Assembly (NCBI RefSeq): GCF_027213945.1 | Contig: NZ_JAPWGW010000003.1 | Location: forward strand, 186,001-250,000 | Source: Henriciella marina | GTDB taxonomy: Bacteria > Pseudomonadota > Alphaproteobacteria > Caulobacterales > Hyphomonadaceae | Direction: 5' to 3' | Length of the DNA: 64,000 bases | Shown here: positions 18,800 to 26,957 of the stretch, piece after piece | Layout: every line of letters begins with the position of its first letter | Position numbering within the stretch: the stretch's first letter is position 1 | Translations under genes and position numbers: made by a program | The notes under the pieces: generated by a model | Seen by the model: only the letters and a program-made list of their open reading frames with translations | Told to the model about the DNA's origin: nothing | The model's database searches: none

Positions 18800-19189
18800 T
18801 TATTGGCCTTTGCAGAACTCGAAATAGGCGTCCTTGTCCATCAGGTTGCGGGTTTCGGCGCCGTCAGAGAATTTGATTACGCAGAACCAGCCCTCGCCTT
18901 CAGGATGCTCGTTCACCGTCTCCGGCGAGTCAGCGAGCATGCTATTGGCGTCGATCACTTCACCAGAAAGCGGTGCATAGACATCAGAGGCGGCTTTCAC
19001 GCTCTCCACGACGGCCATCTCGTCGCCCTTCTTGAAAGTCTTGCCGACTTCCGGGGTCTCGACGAAGACAACATCGCCAAGCTGTTCGGCCGCGTACCGG
19101 GTGATGCCGACCGTTGCGAGGTCGCCGTGAACGGTGACCCACTCATGGTCTTCGGTATAGAAGGTGGTCTGTTGGGTGAATTGCGTCAT
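18800..19189 (-). CDS. gcvH: Glycine cleavage system H protein
   Basis: The lipoyl carrier protein of the glycine cleavage system, 129 residues. The lipoylated lysine is Lys65 in [12 protein letters not shown]. The N-terminal [21 protein letters not shown] and the [12 protein letters not shown] strand are typical. It shuttles the aminomethyl group from the P-protein to GcvT and is reoxidised by Lpd (not in the window). The start is ATG 19189; an open frame continues upstream but has no homology. It is 13 bases after gcvT. Confidence 0.96.
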   Translation of the reverse strand: MTQFTQQTTFYTEDHEWVTVHGDLATVGITRYAAEQLGDVVFVETPEVGKTFKKGDEMAVVESVKAASDVYAPLSGEVIDANSMLADSPETVNEHPEGEGWFCVIKFSDGAETRNLMDKDAYFEFCKGQ

Positions 19190-19202
19190 CTGGCGAGTAT
19201 CC

Positions 19203-20357
19203 TCAACGTTTGTAGTTTGGTTGTACGAATGGCAGGGCGGTGACCTCGCCGGCGCGGGCCTTGCCGCGCACCATGAGGTCGATTTTCGTTCCGGGCGTGG
19301 CGAGATCGGCGCGCACATAGCCCATGGCAACAGGACCGTCCGTGCTGGGTCCGAAACCGCCGGATGTGACCATGCCGACGAGCTGTCCCTCGACATGGAT
19401 TTCCGTGCCCTCACGCGCGGGTGCGCGCTCCAGCGGCAGGATGCCAACGCGCTTCTCGGCGGGGCCGTCAGCGATCTGTTTCAGGATTTTCTCCGCGCCG
19501 GGGAAATCAGCGCGCTCGCGACGCGATTTCTGGATGACCCATTGCAGGTCCGCCTCAACCGGGGTCCGGCTTGCGTCCATGTCATGGCCATATAGGCAGA
19601 GCCCAGCCTCAAGACGGAGACTGTCGCGCGCGCCAAGGCCAATCGGTTTCACGCGCTCATCGGCGAGCAGGCCGCGGACATAGGCAAGACCGGTCTCATT
19701 GTTCGGCAGCAGCAGCTCAAACCCGTCCTCACCAGTATAGCCGCAACGCGAGACCATGTAGCGCTCACCATCCTTCTGGACGTGCGCGCAACGCATGAAG
19801 CTCAGCTCAGCGGCTTCAGGAAAATGGGGGGTCAGAACCGCTTCAGCCTCAGGCCCCTGAAGGGCGACAAGGATACGGTCATCGGCGGTCTGAAGCTCTG
19901 CTTCGCCCGCCAGCTTTTCGCGGATCAGTGCCCAGTCGTCATGCTTCGCCGCGCCATTGACGACGATGTAGAGCATTCCATCCAGATTGGCGTCAGGCAT
20001 GCGCGTGATGATGAGGTCATCAAGAATGCCGCCTTCATCGTTCAGCAGCACGGTGAGACGCCCCTGCCCCGGTTTCAACGTCGAAATCGCGCTCGGCACG
20101 AGGCGCTCGATCAGCGCCGAAATCTTCTCATGCGCGCCCGGCTGGCCGAGGCCTTCTTTCAGGTAGAGGAAGCACGGCCCCATATGGGAAACGTCGAAAA
20201 GGCCTGCATGCTCTCGGGTCCAGAGATGTTCAGGCTTCACGCCTTCGAACTGGACCGGCATCTCATAGCCAGCGAAAGGCACCATCTTGCCGCCATGCTC
20301 CTGATGGAGATCATGGAGCGGTGTCCTGCGAAGTGTATCGTTTGCTTGGTCAGACAT
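19203..20357 (-). CDS. gcvT: Glycine cleavage system aminomethyltransferase
   Basis: GcvT transfers the methylene group from aminomethyl-lipoyl-GcvH to tetrahydrofolate and releases ammonia. The 384-residue product has [20 protein letters not shown] at the start, GLFDVSHMG, and [13 protein letters not shown], with [13 protein letters not shown] following. The C-terminal beta-barrel has [13 protein letters not shown] chose ATG 20357, which has an AAAGGG site; an ATG at 20372 adds five residues with no ribosome site. It is the first gene of the operon, about 55 bases below the tandem glycine riboswitch. Confidence 0.96.
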   Translation of the reverse strand: MSDQANDTLRRTPLHDLHQEHGGKMVPFAGYEMPVQFEGVKPEHLWTREHAGLFDVSHMGPCFLYLKEGLGQPGAHEKISALIERLVPSAISTLKPGQGRLTVLLNDEGGILDDLIITRMPDANLDGMLYIVVNGAAKHDDWALIREKLAGEAELQTADDRILVALQGPEAEAVLTPHFPEAAELSFMRCAHVQKDGERYMVSRCGYTGEDGFELLLPNNETGLAYVRGLLADERVKPIGLGARDSLRLEAGLCLYGHDMDASRTPVEADLQWVIQKSRRERADFPGAEKILKQIADGPAEKRVGILPLERAPAREGTEIHVEGQLVGMVTSGGFGPSTDGPVAMGYVRADLATPGTKIDLMVRGKARAGEVTALPFVQPNYKR

Positions 20358-20414
20358 GGCACCCTTTGACATTGGAAACGGCCGTCCACGCCGGATGATC
20401 CGGATGGTTGGCCG

Positions 20415-20643
20415 CCCCCGCTGTCTCGGTGCCTGAGAGATTCCGCCGCCTTCGACTTCGCTCTCTATGAGGAGGTCGAAGCGGCTTGCTCCTTCGGCGA
20501 GGCCTGCTGCGGGTCTTCTGACGGCCCGCTTGCCTCTTTCCAGCGTTTAGGTCTCTCCCGGTCCTTTTGCCTGAGCGTTTCCGGGGCGGTTGCGCCTTCG
20601 GCGGCAGGCACAAGGACCTGCTCTCTCCCGGGAGGGAGTCATC
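20415..20643 (-). promoter_or_regulatory. Tandem glycine riboswitch upstream of gcvT
   Basis: Read on the minus strand, two similar aptamers occur in series. The first (about 20640 to 20551) has CGGGAGAGAGC, GCCGAAGGCGCAACC and CTCAGGCAAAAGGACCGGG. The second (about 20545 to 20420) has GAAAGAGGCAAGC, CGCCGAAGGAGCAAGC and CTCTCAGGCACCGAGACAGC. These are the conserved core elements of glycine aptamers in their usual pair, joined by a short linker. Glycine binding normally switches gcv expression on. I could not identify the expression platform with certainty; the 55 bases before the gcvT start contain a GGCC-rich segment that could act on the ribosome site. Confidence 0.93.
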
Positions 20644-20714
20644 ACTTGCGCCGCAAACTATTTCGGAATCAGTGTGCGGGCAAGCACAACGTCGCCGTCA
20701 GGTGACTCCAGTTT

Positions 20715-20748
20715 GCAGCCTGCCCTGCGCTTGTGCGGAACAGGCTGC
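20715..20748 (-). terminator. Possible hairpin terminator of the acyl-CoA dehydrogenase gene
   Basis: Arms GCAGCCTG (20715-20722) and CAGGCTGC (20741-20748) with a 18-base interior that can pair further (CCGC with GCGC-type bases). It lies 10 bases past the stop of the upstream minus-strand gene. No U-tract follows on that strand, so termination is uncertain. Nothing else is seen between here and the riboswitch except GANTC sites at 20666 and 20704. Confidence 0.35.
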
Positions 20749-20757
20749 CGTCAAGGC

Positions 20758-22068
20758 TTACCGTACCGCGAAATCGAACGGTTCGTTACGGTTCTTGCCC
20801 TTGTTCGGCCCCATGAAACCAAAGAGGTGACCGGCGACCTTCCGCATCTGGATCTCTTCGGAGCCTTCGGTGATGCGATAGCGGCGGTGGTGGCGATAGA
20901 TATGCTCAAACGGCTTGTGGCGCGAATAGCCCATGCCGCCATGCACCTGCATCGCCCGGTCGGCCGCATCACAGCAGAGCCGGTTCGCATAGTAGTTACA
21001 CATCGAAACCTTATCAGAGAGATAGATCGCGACATCCGGTTTCGACATCTGGTCCATTTCCCATGCCGTCTTGAAGATCAGAAGGCGCAACATCTCAGCT
21101 TGCGTTGAGAGCTCGACCAGCGGGAACTGGATTGCCTGATTGTGCGCCAGCGCCTTGCCGAAGGGTCGGCGCTCATTGGCATAATTGATGGCTTCAGTAA
21201 TGCAGTACATCGCCGCGCCGCAGGAACTAGCGGCCTGGCGGATACGGTTCTCGTGCACGAAGTGCTGAGCAAGGGCGAGACCGCCCTCAGGTGGGCCGAA
21301 CAGCGCGCTTTCGGGCACCCACACATTTCTAATGGTCAGGCGTGGGTGGTCCGTGGGCATGTTGAATGTCCACATATACTCTTCAATCTCGATCCCGGGA
21401 TCATCCGCCGGCACGAGAAGACAGGAGATGCCCTTCGCGTCCCCGTCTTCGCCCGATGTCCGGCAAAAGCACATCATGTGGCTGGCATGGTGCATACCGG
21501 TAATCCACATCTTCTCGCCATTGATCAGCCAGCCATCGACACCGTCGCGCTTCTCCCTGACCGCGCGCGTCTCCATGTGCGTGGCGTCAGACCCGTGATG
21601 AGGTTCGGTCAATCCGAACGTGGCGCGGAACTTCCCGTCGAGAGCGTCCTGGATGAGGTGTTTCTGTTCCGGCCTCGCGAAGTCCCGCAGCATTAGGATC
21701 TGCGGCATGTTGCCGACAATCGAGTGCTCGTTCTGCAAGTCGTTATGCAGCCCGAGACCCTTGCGCGCAAAGTGCTCGCGGATGATCGCCATGCCCAGAT
21801 TGGTCCCGTCCTGACCGCCAAATTCCTTCGGCAGGGCGTAACGAAGATGCCCCGCCTCATCGGCGAGCTGCCGTGCCTGGCGGAGCAGATCTTCCCATTC
21901 CGGACGCGGCAGGCCGTCATTATCGAAATCAGTCCGCGCCCATTCGCGGCGATGGTCGAAGAAGCGGATATTGTCGTCCTTCTGCTCAAGCGGCTTGATC
22001 TTTTCCTCGATGAAATTGTCGAGCACGACGAGATAGTCGGCGATGTCCTGCGGAATGTTGAAGTCCAT
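20758..22068 (-). CDS. Acyl-CoA dehydrogenase (ACAD10/11-like)
   Basis: A flavoenzyme of 436 residues. It shows the N-terminal helical domain, the middle beta domain with FGLTEPHHGSDATHMETRA, and the C-terminal four-helix domain. That last domain carries QVHGGMGYSRHKPFEHIYR and a Glu in YRITEGSEEIQMRKVAGHL. FAD contacts are expected around WITGMHHA. Members related to ACAD10/11 oxidise long or branched acyl-CoAs, sometimes 4-hydroxyacyl-CoA; the chain preference here is unknown. It lies upstream of the gcv operon on the same strand but separated by over 100 bases and the riboswitch, so it is a separate unit. Confidence 0.9.
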   Translation of the reverse strand: MDFNIPQDIADYLVVLDNFIEEKIKPLEQKDDNIRFFDHRREWARTDFDNDGLPRPEWEDLLRQARQLADEAGHLRYALPKEFGGQDGTNLGMAIIREHFARKGLGLHNDLQNEHSIVGNMPQILMLRDFARPEQKHLIQDALDGKFRATFGLTEPHHGSDATHMETRAVREKRDGVDGWLINGEKMWITGMHHASHMMCFCRTSGEDGDAKGISCLLVPADDPGIEIEEYMWTFNMPTDHPRLTIRNVWVPESALFGPPEGGLALAQHFVHENRIRQAASSCGAAMYCITEAINYANERRPFGKALAHNQAIQFPLVELSTQAEMLRLLIFKTAWEMDQMSKPDVAIYLSDKVSMCNYYANRLCCDAADRAMQVHGGMGYSRHKPFEHIYRHHRRYRITEGSEEIQMRKVAGHLFGFMGPNKGKNRNEPFDFAVR

Positions 22069-22244
22069 TGAAACCTCCCTTGCGCCTGCGCGCGATCTGT
22101 TCTGTTTGCGCTAAAGGATACCGGGCCGGCAGGCCGCATCAATGCAGGCCGTCGCGTCAAGGCAAAGAAGTTTCTTTGCGGGCATTCCAGCGTTTACCGA
22201 GCTTGTAGGGGGGGCACGGTTCAAAAATAGTCATCGCTGAACGA

Positions 22245-22272
22245 TTGACATTTTATTCAGCGCTCATAAATA
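22245..22272 (+). promoter_or_regulatory. Putative sigma-70-type promoter of the small secreted protein gene
   Basis: A perfect -35 hexamer TTGACA (22245-22250), a 16-base spacer, and TAAATA (22267-22272). It lies 60 bases upstream of the ATG at 22332 in an unusually AT-rich stretch. The remaining 180 bases up to the divergent acyl-CoA dehydrogenase gene show no other feature. Confidence 0.5.
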
Positions 22273-22331
22273 CGTTGAGTAGAGTAAAACCAGAACCAGA
22301 TCTTCCGCCAACGCCTGAAAGGTTTCCTCCC

Positions 22332-22634
22332 ATGATCCGCTCCATCGTACTGTCAGCCGCATTCGCAGCCATTGCCCTGCCCGCAGCTGCAGGAACGGCG
22401 TTCACCGCAAAGCTCGCAACCCCGGCTGATGGCCAGTCCAGCGTTGTTGCGGCAAAAGCCGTATGGACCTGCAACGGCGATACCTGCGTCGCCGATCTCA
22501 ACCGTCGCACGGCAACCGTCCGCACTTGCAAGAAAGTCGCGTCTGAAGTCGGCACGCTCATCTCCTTCGGCACAGCAAATGACAGCCTCTCCGACGAAGA
22601 TCTCGCCGAATGCAACACGGCCGCTGAGGACTAG
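22332..22634 (+). CDS. Small secreted protein, CC_3452-like family
   Basis: A protein of 100 residues with a clear Sec signal peptide (MIRSIVLSAAFAAIALPAAAG). The mature part has AKAVWTCNGDTCVADLNR, then TVRTCKKVASEVGTLISFG and a last Cys near the end. Four cysteines suggest two disulfides. The Trp-x-Cys-x-Gly-x-x-Cys plus Arg-x-Cys pattern resembles a small periplasmic family of Caulobacterales and sphingomonads (CC_3452-like); function unknown. I chose ATG 22332 because the signal peptide begins there. It has its own promoter and a strong terminator, so it is monocistronic. Confidence 0.75.
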   Translation: MIRSIVLSAAFAAIALPAAAGTAFTAKLATPADGQSSVVAAKAVWTCNGDTCVADLNRRTATVRTCKKVASEVGTLISFGTANDSLSDEDLAECNTAAED

Positions 22635-22663
22635 GTAACTCCATCTCACCCTCTGAATGAACT

Positions 22664-22694
22664 TGCCGCCCTTCACTGAGGGGCGGCATTTTTT
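22664..22694 (+). terminator. Rho-independent terminator after the small secreted protein
   Basis: Stem TGCCGCCC (22664-22671) with GGGCGGCA (22681-22688), followed by six T (22689-22694). Confidence 0.92.
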
Positions 22695-22717
22695 ATTGAG
22701 GTGGAGATAAACCTAAC

Positions 22718-23119
22718 TCAGGTTCCGGATGGCGGTTCCTTGGGCTCCCAGAGTTCGACCTTGCGCCCATCGGGGTCCATCAACCAGGCAAAGCTTCCAT
22801 AGTCATGATCCTCGCGCGGCTGCACGGGCGATACGCCGGCCGCTGCCGCCTGCTGAAGTATACCTCCAAGATCATCGACCATCAGGTTGAACATGACGTC
22901 ATGGTCTGAAGGTTTGAAATAATCACTGTCAGATTTGAAAGGCGCAAAGATGGTCATTGCGCCCTTCGGGAAGACCTTAGCCGACTCGGCGTGGCTGAAG
23001 GAAATGCCATACTCTGACGCCTGGATACCCAGGACGCTTGTATACCACTCCTTCGTGACTTCTGCGTCCGCGCATAGAAAGAAGATACCGCCCACACCGA
23101 TGACCTTGGCCATGTCCAT
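22718..23119 (-). CDS. VOC-family (glyoxalase-like) protein
   Basis: A protein of 133 residues with the beta-alpha-beta-beta-beta fold repeats of the vicinal oxygen chelate superfamily. The first repeat has FFLCADAEVTKEWYTSVLGI. The second has HDVMFNLMVDDLGGILQQAAAAGV and ends FAWLMDPDGRKVELWEP, where the Glu is a usual metal ligand. The superfamily includes dioxygenases, glyoxalases and fosfomycin-resistance enzymes; I cannot place this one. The start is ATG 23119 (a second ATG is at 23113). It stands 58 bases from the DinB-like gene on the same strand. Confidence 0.8.
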   Translation of the reverse strand: MDMAKVIGVGGIFFLCADAEVTKEWYTSVLGIQASEYGISFSHAESAKVFPKGAMTIFAPFKSDSDYFKPSDHDVMFNLMVDDLGGILQQAAAAGVSPVQPREDHDYGSFAWLMDPDGRKVELWEPKEPPSGT

Positions 23120-23177
23120 CCCACCATGTTTTGCTATTCAGACATCCTGCATCAAAAATGATGGCGCGGCGAGACCT

Positions 23178-23684
23178 CTAGGCCTCACCCTCCATAAGGA
23201 AGAGATCGGTATCGTCAGGGCTCGCGCCCGCCGCGGTCAGCATGGCGTGAACCTGACCGCGATGATGGGTCTGGTGGTTGAAGATATGGGTGACGAGAAG
23301 CCAGACCGGCTTTGACAGAATGCGTCCTGCCGCGCCTGAATGCCATTCCAGGCTATCTCGAAGATCGCTCTCGCTGAAGCCATCCGCCCATTTATCGATG
23401 ACATCGTCCATTTTCATGCGGTCGGCCTTCAAGACTTCCCAATCCGCCCAAAGCTTAAGGGTTTCGTGGCCTGCGCAGGTCGGCTTCTCACACATATCAA
23501 ACCGGGACAGCCATATGCGGTCTGCCCAGAGTATGTGCGCAAGCGTCTCATGAATAGATCGGAAAAATGCGCCGCGGTCTTCAAGGCGGGCGGTTTGATC
23601 AAGACTAGCGGCGGCCGTGTACAGACTCTCATTCTGCCAGCGATTGTAGCGCGCCATCAGACGCGCATGGTCCGGCATGATCAT
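23178..23684 (-). CDS. DinB-family protein
   Basis: A four-helix-bundle metalloprotein of 168 residues. Helix 1 starts MARYNRWQNESLY. The conserved histidines are in HETLAHILWADRIWL and FNHQTHHRGQVHAMLTAAG, giving the three-His metal site of the DinB/YfiT-like superfamily. Members include thiol-dependent S-transferases (bacillithiol, mycothiol, glutathione users); the Bacillus DinB name does not imply a DNA-damage role here. The start is one of two nearby ATG codons (23684, 23678) behind a GGAGG site. Neighbours give no further clue. Confidence 0.85.
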   Translation of the reverse strand: MIMPDHARLMARYNRWQNESLYTAAASLDQTARLEDRGAFFRSIHETLAHILWADRIWLSRFDMCEKPTCAGHETLKLWADWEVLKADRMKMDDVIDKWADGFSESDLRDSLEWHSGAAGRILSKPVWLLVTHIFNHQTHHRGQVHAMLTAAGASPDDTDLFLMEGEA

Positions 23685-23726
23685 GAGGCCCCCTCCTCCA
23701 GTTTTCACTGAAGGTGAGTTTACACC

Positions 23727-24101
23727 TCAAGCCGCCCCGCGGCCAACGGGCTTTGCGTGCTCGCTCGCATGGCGGTCGAGATATTCCTGTAGCAGACGCG
23801 CATTCTTCGCATTGGCCTTGTGAGCAAAGTCGAAAAGGTCGCCGACCAGTGGTATCGCACCGAGGAGCGTATCGACCAGCAGGTTCCAGATCATCCTGGC
23901 GATCAGCCCGCCCGACGCGCCTTCCTGACGCGCCCGGTGAATAATATAGAGGCCAAGGCCGCCTGAAACCGTGTCACCAATACCCGGGATGAGACCAATG
24001 ATACCGTCAAGGCCAAAACGAAAGTTCGTGCCTGGCAGCTTGAATTGCGTATCGAGTAGTTTTGCGAGCCGGTCGATGTCCGAACGGTTTCCAGTGGGCA
24101 T
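23727..24101 (-). CDS. DUF4112 domain membrane protein
   Basis: A protein of 124 residues. The motif LAKLLDTQFKLPGTNFRFGLDGIIGLIPGIGD is the hallmark of DUF4112, followed by hydrophobic segments SGGLGLYIIHRARQ and MIWNLLVDTLLGAIPLVGDLFD. The repeated G-x-I-P-G-I/L-V-G-D pattern suggests two short re-entrant or hairpin helices. Function unknown. The start is ATG 24101 after AAAGGAGA; an upstream frame extension has no ribosome site. Confidence 0.85.
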   Translation of the reverse strand: MPTGNRSDIDRLAKLLDTQFKLPGTNFRFGLDGIIGLIPGIGDTVSGGLGLYIIHRARQEGASGGLIARMIWNLLVDTLLGAIPLVGDLFDFAHKANAKNARLLQEYLDRHASEHAKPVGRGAA

Positions 24102-24273
24102 ATAATCGATCTCCTTTGAAAGCCGAACGCGCATTCTCTGGAAGCTGTTCCGCAGCGCTGATTAAGGCACCGCGACGTCATCGCACCCACTGTCGGTTTT
24201 GGGGTAGCGTCCTGAACTTTGCCTCGTTAGGTTGCACCGCAACAAACGAGAACCTGTCTGGAGGAGACATATC

Positions 24274-25482
24274 ATGAGAGAAGCAGTCATCGTTTCAACC
24301 GCCCGCACGGCCCTGACCAAGGCAGGACGCGGCGCACTCAACGACACACATGGCATCACCATGGCCGGTCATGCCATCAAGGGCGCGATCGATCGTGCGG
24401 GTATCGATGCAGCTGAAGTCGAGGATGTGTTCCTCGGTGCCGCTCAGCCAGAAGGCGCGACAGGCCACAATGTTGCACGCAACGCAGCCCTCTGGGCTGG
24501 CTGCCCGTCCTCGACGGCTGGCGCGACCATCAACCGTTTCTGCTCGTCGGGCCTGCAGGCCATTGCGAATGCAGCCCACACCGTCACAAATGAAGGTGCA
24601 CCCGTTGCCATCGGCGGCGGTGTTGAATCACTTTCGCTGGTGTCGCGCTCCGGCCACATGAACACCCATCGTTACACCGAACCTGAGCTCATGAAGAAGT
24701 GGCCGGCGATCTGGATGACGATGATCGAAACCGCCGAAATCGTTGCCGACCGCTACAATGTCAGCCGCGAAGCACAGGACAAATATTCCGCTGAAAGTCA
24801 GCGCCGCACCGCCGTCTTCCAGGAAAAAGGCTGGATGGCTGAAGAGATCGTTCCGCTCAATACGCGCATGAAACTGGTCAACCGCGAAACCGGCGAAGAA
24901 ACCTATCAGGACGTCGTCGCAGACCGCGACGACTGTAACCGTCCCGGCACCACGTTTGAATCGCTTCAAGGCCTGAAGCCGGTCTTCTCCGGCGGCCAGG
25001 TCGTCAAGGAAGGCAAGTACGTCACCGCTGGTAACGCTTCGCAGCTCTCAGATGGCGCCGCAGCTGTCGTCGTCATGGAAGCCGCAGAAGCCAAGAAGCG
25101 TAACATTGAGCCGCTCGGCCGTTTTGTTGGTTTCAACGTCGCTGGCTGTGATCCGGACGAGATGGGCATCGGTCCGGTCTTCGCTGTTCCACGTCTGCTT
25201 GAGCGTCACGGCCTGAAGGTCGACGATATCGACCTCTGGGAACTGAACGAAGCTTTCGCCTCACAGTGTCTCTACAGCCGCGATCGTCTCGGCATCGACC
25301 CTGAGAAGTACAACGTCAATGGCGGCTCGATCTCCATCGGCCACCCATTCGGCATGACCGGTGCACGTTGCACAGGCTCTTTGCTGCTCGAAGGCAAGCG
25401 TCGTGGTGCAAAATGGGGCGTTGTCACAATGTGCGTCGGTGGCGGCATGGGCGCGGCTGGCCTTTTCGAAATCTATAGCTAA
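24274..25482 (+). CDS. Thiolase (acetyl-CoA C-acyltransferase)
   Basis: A thiolase of 402 residues. The nucleophilic Cys is in [13 protein letters not shown], the catalytic His in [16 protein letters not shown], and the second Cys in [15 protein letters not shown]. The N-terminus [15 protein letters not shown] is typical. Thiolases either cleave 3-ketoacyl-CoA in beta-oxidation or condense acetyl-CoA; the sequence looks FadA/degradative-like, but no FadB partner is adjacent. The start is ATG 24274, after GGAGGAG. The upstream 170-base gap holds nothing else recognisable. Confidence 0.93.
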   Translation: MREAVIVSTARTALTKAGRGALNDTHGITMAGHAIKGAIDRAGIDAAEVEDVFLGAAQPEGATGHNVARNAALWAGCPSSTAGATINRFCSSGLQAIANAAHTVTNEGAPVAIGGGVESLSLVSRSGHMNTHRYTEPELMKKWPAIWMTMIETAEIVADRYNVSREAQDKYSAESQRRTAVFQEKGWMAEEIVPLNTRMKLVNRETGEETYQDVVADRDDCNRPGTTFESLQGLKPVFSGGQVVKEGKYVTAGNASQLSDGAAAVVVMEAAEAKKRNIEPLGRFVGFNVAGCDPDEMGIGPVFAVPRLLERHGLKVDDIDLWELNEAFASQCLYSRDRLGIDPEKYNVNGGSISIGHPFGMTGARCTGSLLLEGKRRGAKWGVVTMCVGGGMGAAGLFEIYS

Positions 25483-25530
25483 GGTAGTTTTGGGTCAGTC
25501 TTTCCAAAACACCTAAGATCGGAGTTCTCG

Positions 25531-25851
25531 ATGAAATCACTCGCCCTTGGTGCAGGCCTTCTCGCAATGGCCATTGTTCCCGCAGCCTGTACGACCGGCG
25601 CCGCCGGCAGCAGCGCAACCGGCGGTTCGCAAATGGTCTCTGTTACGCCTGCGATTAAAGCGGAAATCCGTCGTCAGGGTCATGACCCGGACGAGGAGGT
25701 CTGCAAACGCGAAGAGCAAATGGGATCGACGATTCCTCGCCGGATCTGCGCAACGCGCGCAGAGTGGGCCGCAAAGACCCAGGCAAGCAAGGATGGCACG
25801 CGCGCTATCCAGAATAACGCGCTTCGCACGCCTGACCCGAATGCCGGGTGA
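25531..25851 (+). CDS. Small lipoprotein with a two-cysteine motif
   Basis: A product of 106 residues. The signal peptide ends IVPAAC, with lipidated Cys20. The mature part contains EEVCKREEQMGSTIPRRICATRAEWA, a Cys-x14-Cys module (C-K-R-E...G-S-x-I-x-R-R-I-C-x-T-x-x-E-W). This module recurs in many small secreted proteins of Caulobacterales and sphingomonads. No function is known to me. It follows the thiolase by 48 bases and is closed by its own terminator. Confidence 0.78.
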   Translation: MKSLALGAGLLAMAIVPAACTTGAAGSSATGGSQMVSVTPAIKAEIRRQGHDPDEEVCKREEQMGSTIPRRICATRAEWAAKTQASKDGTRAIQNNALRTPDPNAG

Positions 25852-25880
25852 TGTTCACCAGTTGAGCATCAGGAAGTTTG

Positions 25881-25909
25881 AAGCCCCGGTCGTTTGGCCG
25901 GGGCTTTTT
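25881..25909 (+). terminator. Rho-independent terminator
   Basis: Stem AAGCCCCGG (25881-25889) with CCGGGGCTT (25898-25906), then a T-run. It ends the thiolase/lipoprotein unit. The 70 bases after it, up to the convergent gene, hold nothing else. Confidence 0.9.
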
Positions 25910-25980
25910 CTTTGCAGGTCGTCCGAGAAACAATAAGAGCTGGGCTTGGGCACCTCCCCCTGACCGCGTCTTATCGAAAG

Positions 25981-26775
25981 CTAAGTCGGCGGCGACTTTA
26001 ATGGTTGTAGAAGAAGCGGAAGCGGAGACTGATCGCCAGCCTCTCGCCAGCTGTTCTGGCCGATTTTCATCTGCTCATGCCCTTCAGCTGGCTGGGACTG
26101 GTAAACTCTGAAAATACGGTCCCACACCGATAGGCAGAAGCCGAAATTCCGGTTCGCTTCGGCGCGGTGAACGGAGTGATGCACCCGGTGCATGTCCGGT
26201 GTGACGACGAGCAATCTAAGCACGCTGTCAATACGCGGCCCGATATTCCAGTTGGCATGATTGAACTGGGCGAAGGCGTTAAGCGCGACTTCAAAGGCAA
26301 ATGCCGCCCATGCAGGGATACCAAACAGGAAGACAATCGCCCCTTTCCAGAATAGGGAGACAATGATCTCTGCCGGATGGAAGCGAAGCGCCGTCATCAC
26401 ATCAATATGCGGGTCTGAATGGTGCACGCGGTGCATGCGCCAGAGGAACGGCACATGATGCATCGCAACGTGCTGGCCCCAGACGGCAAGGTCCATGACC
26501 AGGAAAGCACCGAGGCCCACCAACCAGACCGGCGCGTCGATCCAGTTGAAAACGCCAAATCCTGCCTCGTCCGCCAGAAGCGCAATGCCGGCAAGACCTG
26601 CGGGCAATACGAGCCGCCCGAGGACGGCCCCTGCAATGAAAATCACACCTGCGCCCGGCCAGCGCTGCGCACGCGAAAGCGCCGCCTCTCGCCGGGGCGC
26701 CAGCGTCTCCAGCAGGACGAGCGAGACGAAAACGCCCGCAAACACGCCTATTCGGATGATCGTGTGTTGGTCCAA
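25981..26775 (-). CDS. Sterol desaturase / fatty acid hydroxylase family membrane protein
   Basis: A di-iron membrane oxygenase of 264 residues. The histidine clusters are HVAMHH, HRVHHSD and HRVHHSVHR, spaced as in the superfamily, with transmembrane helices before and between them. The last 40 residues are cytoplasmic. The superfamily includes sterol desaturases, alkylglycerol monooxygenase and carotenoid hydroxylases; no carotenoid or sterol genes are nearby, so the substrate is open. The start is ATG 26775. The 182-base upstream gap shows only a weak TTGACG/TAGTGT pair for the divergent gene. Confidence 0.88.
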   Translation of the reverse strand: MDQHTIIRIGVFAGVFVSLVLLETLAPRREAALSRAQRWPGAGVIFIAGAVLGRLVLPAGLAGIALLADEAGFGVFNWIDAPVWLVGLGAFLVMDLAVWGQHVAMHHVPFLWRMHRVHHSDPHIDVMTALRFHPAEIIVSLFWKGAIVFLFGIPAWAAFAFEVALNAFAQFNHANWNIGPRIDSVLRLLVVTPDMHRVHHSVHRAEANRNFGFCLSVWDRIFRVYQSQPAEGHEQMKIGQNSWREAGDQSPLPLLLQPLKSPPT

Positions 26776-26957
26776 AGCTTTCTTTCGCGTGTGTTAGAGG
26801 AGATATGAGAGCTCGCGCCCTCAATTGAAGCGCCAAGGACCTCAATGACGCAGTCCTTAAAGTTTTTCACCGCTGGCCGACCCTCGCGTCTTTGACGCGC
26901 GTTCCATCCCGTCTAGTGTAGTCAGGGCCTCATAATCCTGCTGGCGGAAAGATTTTC

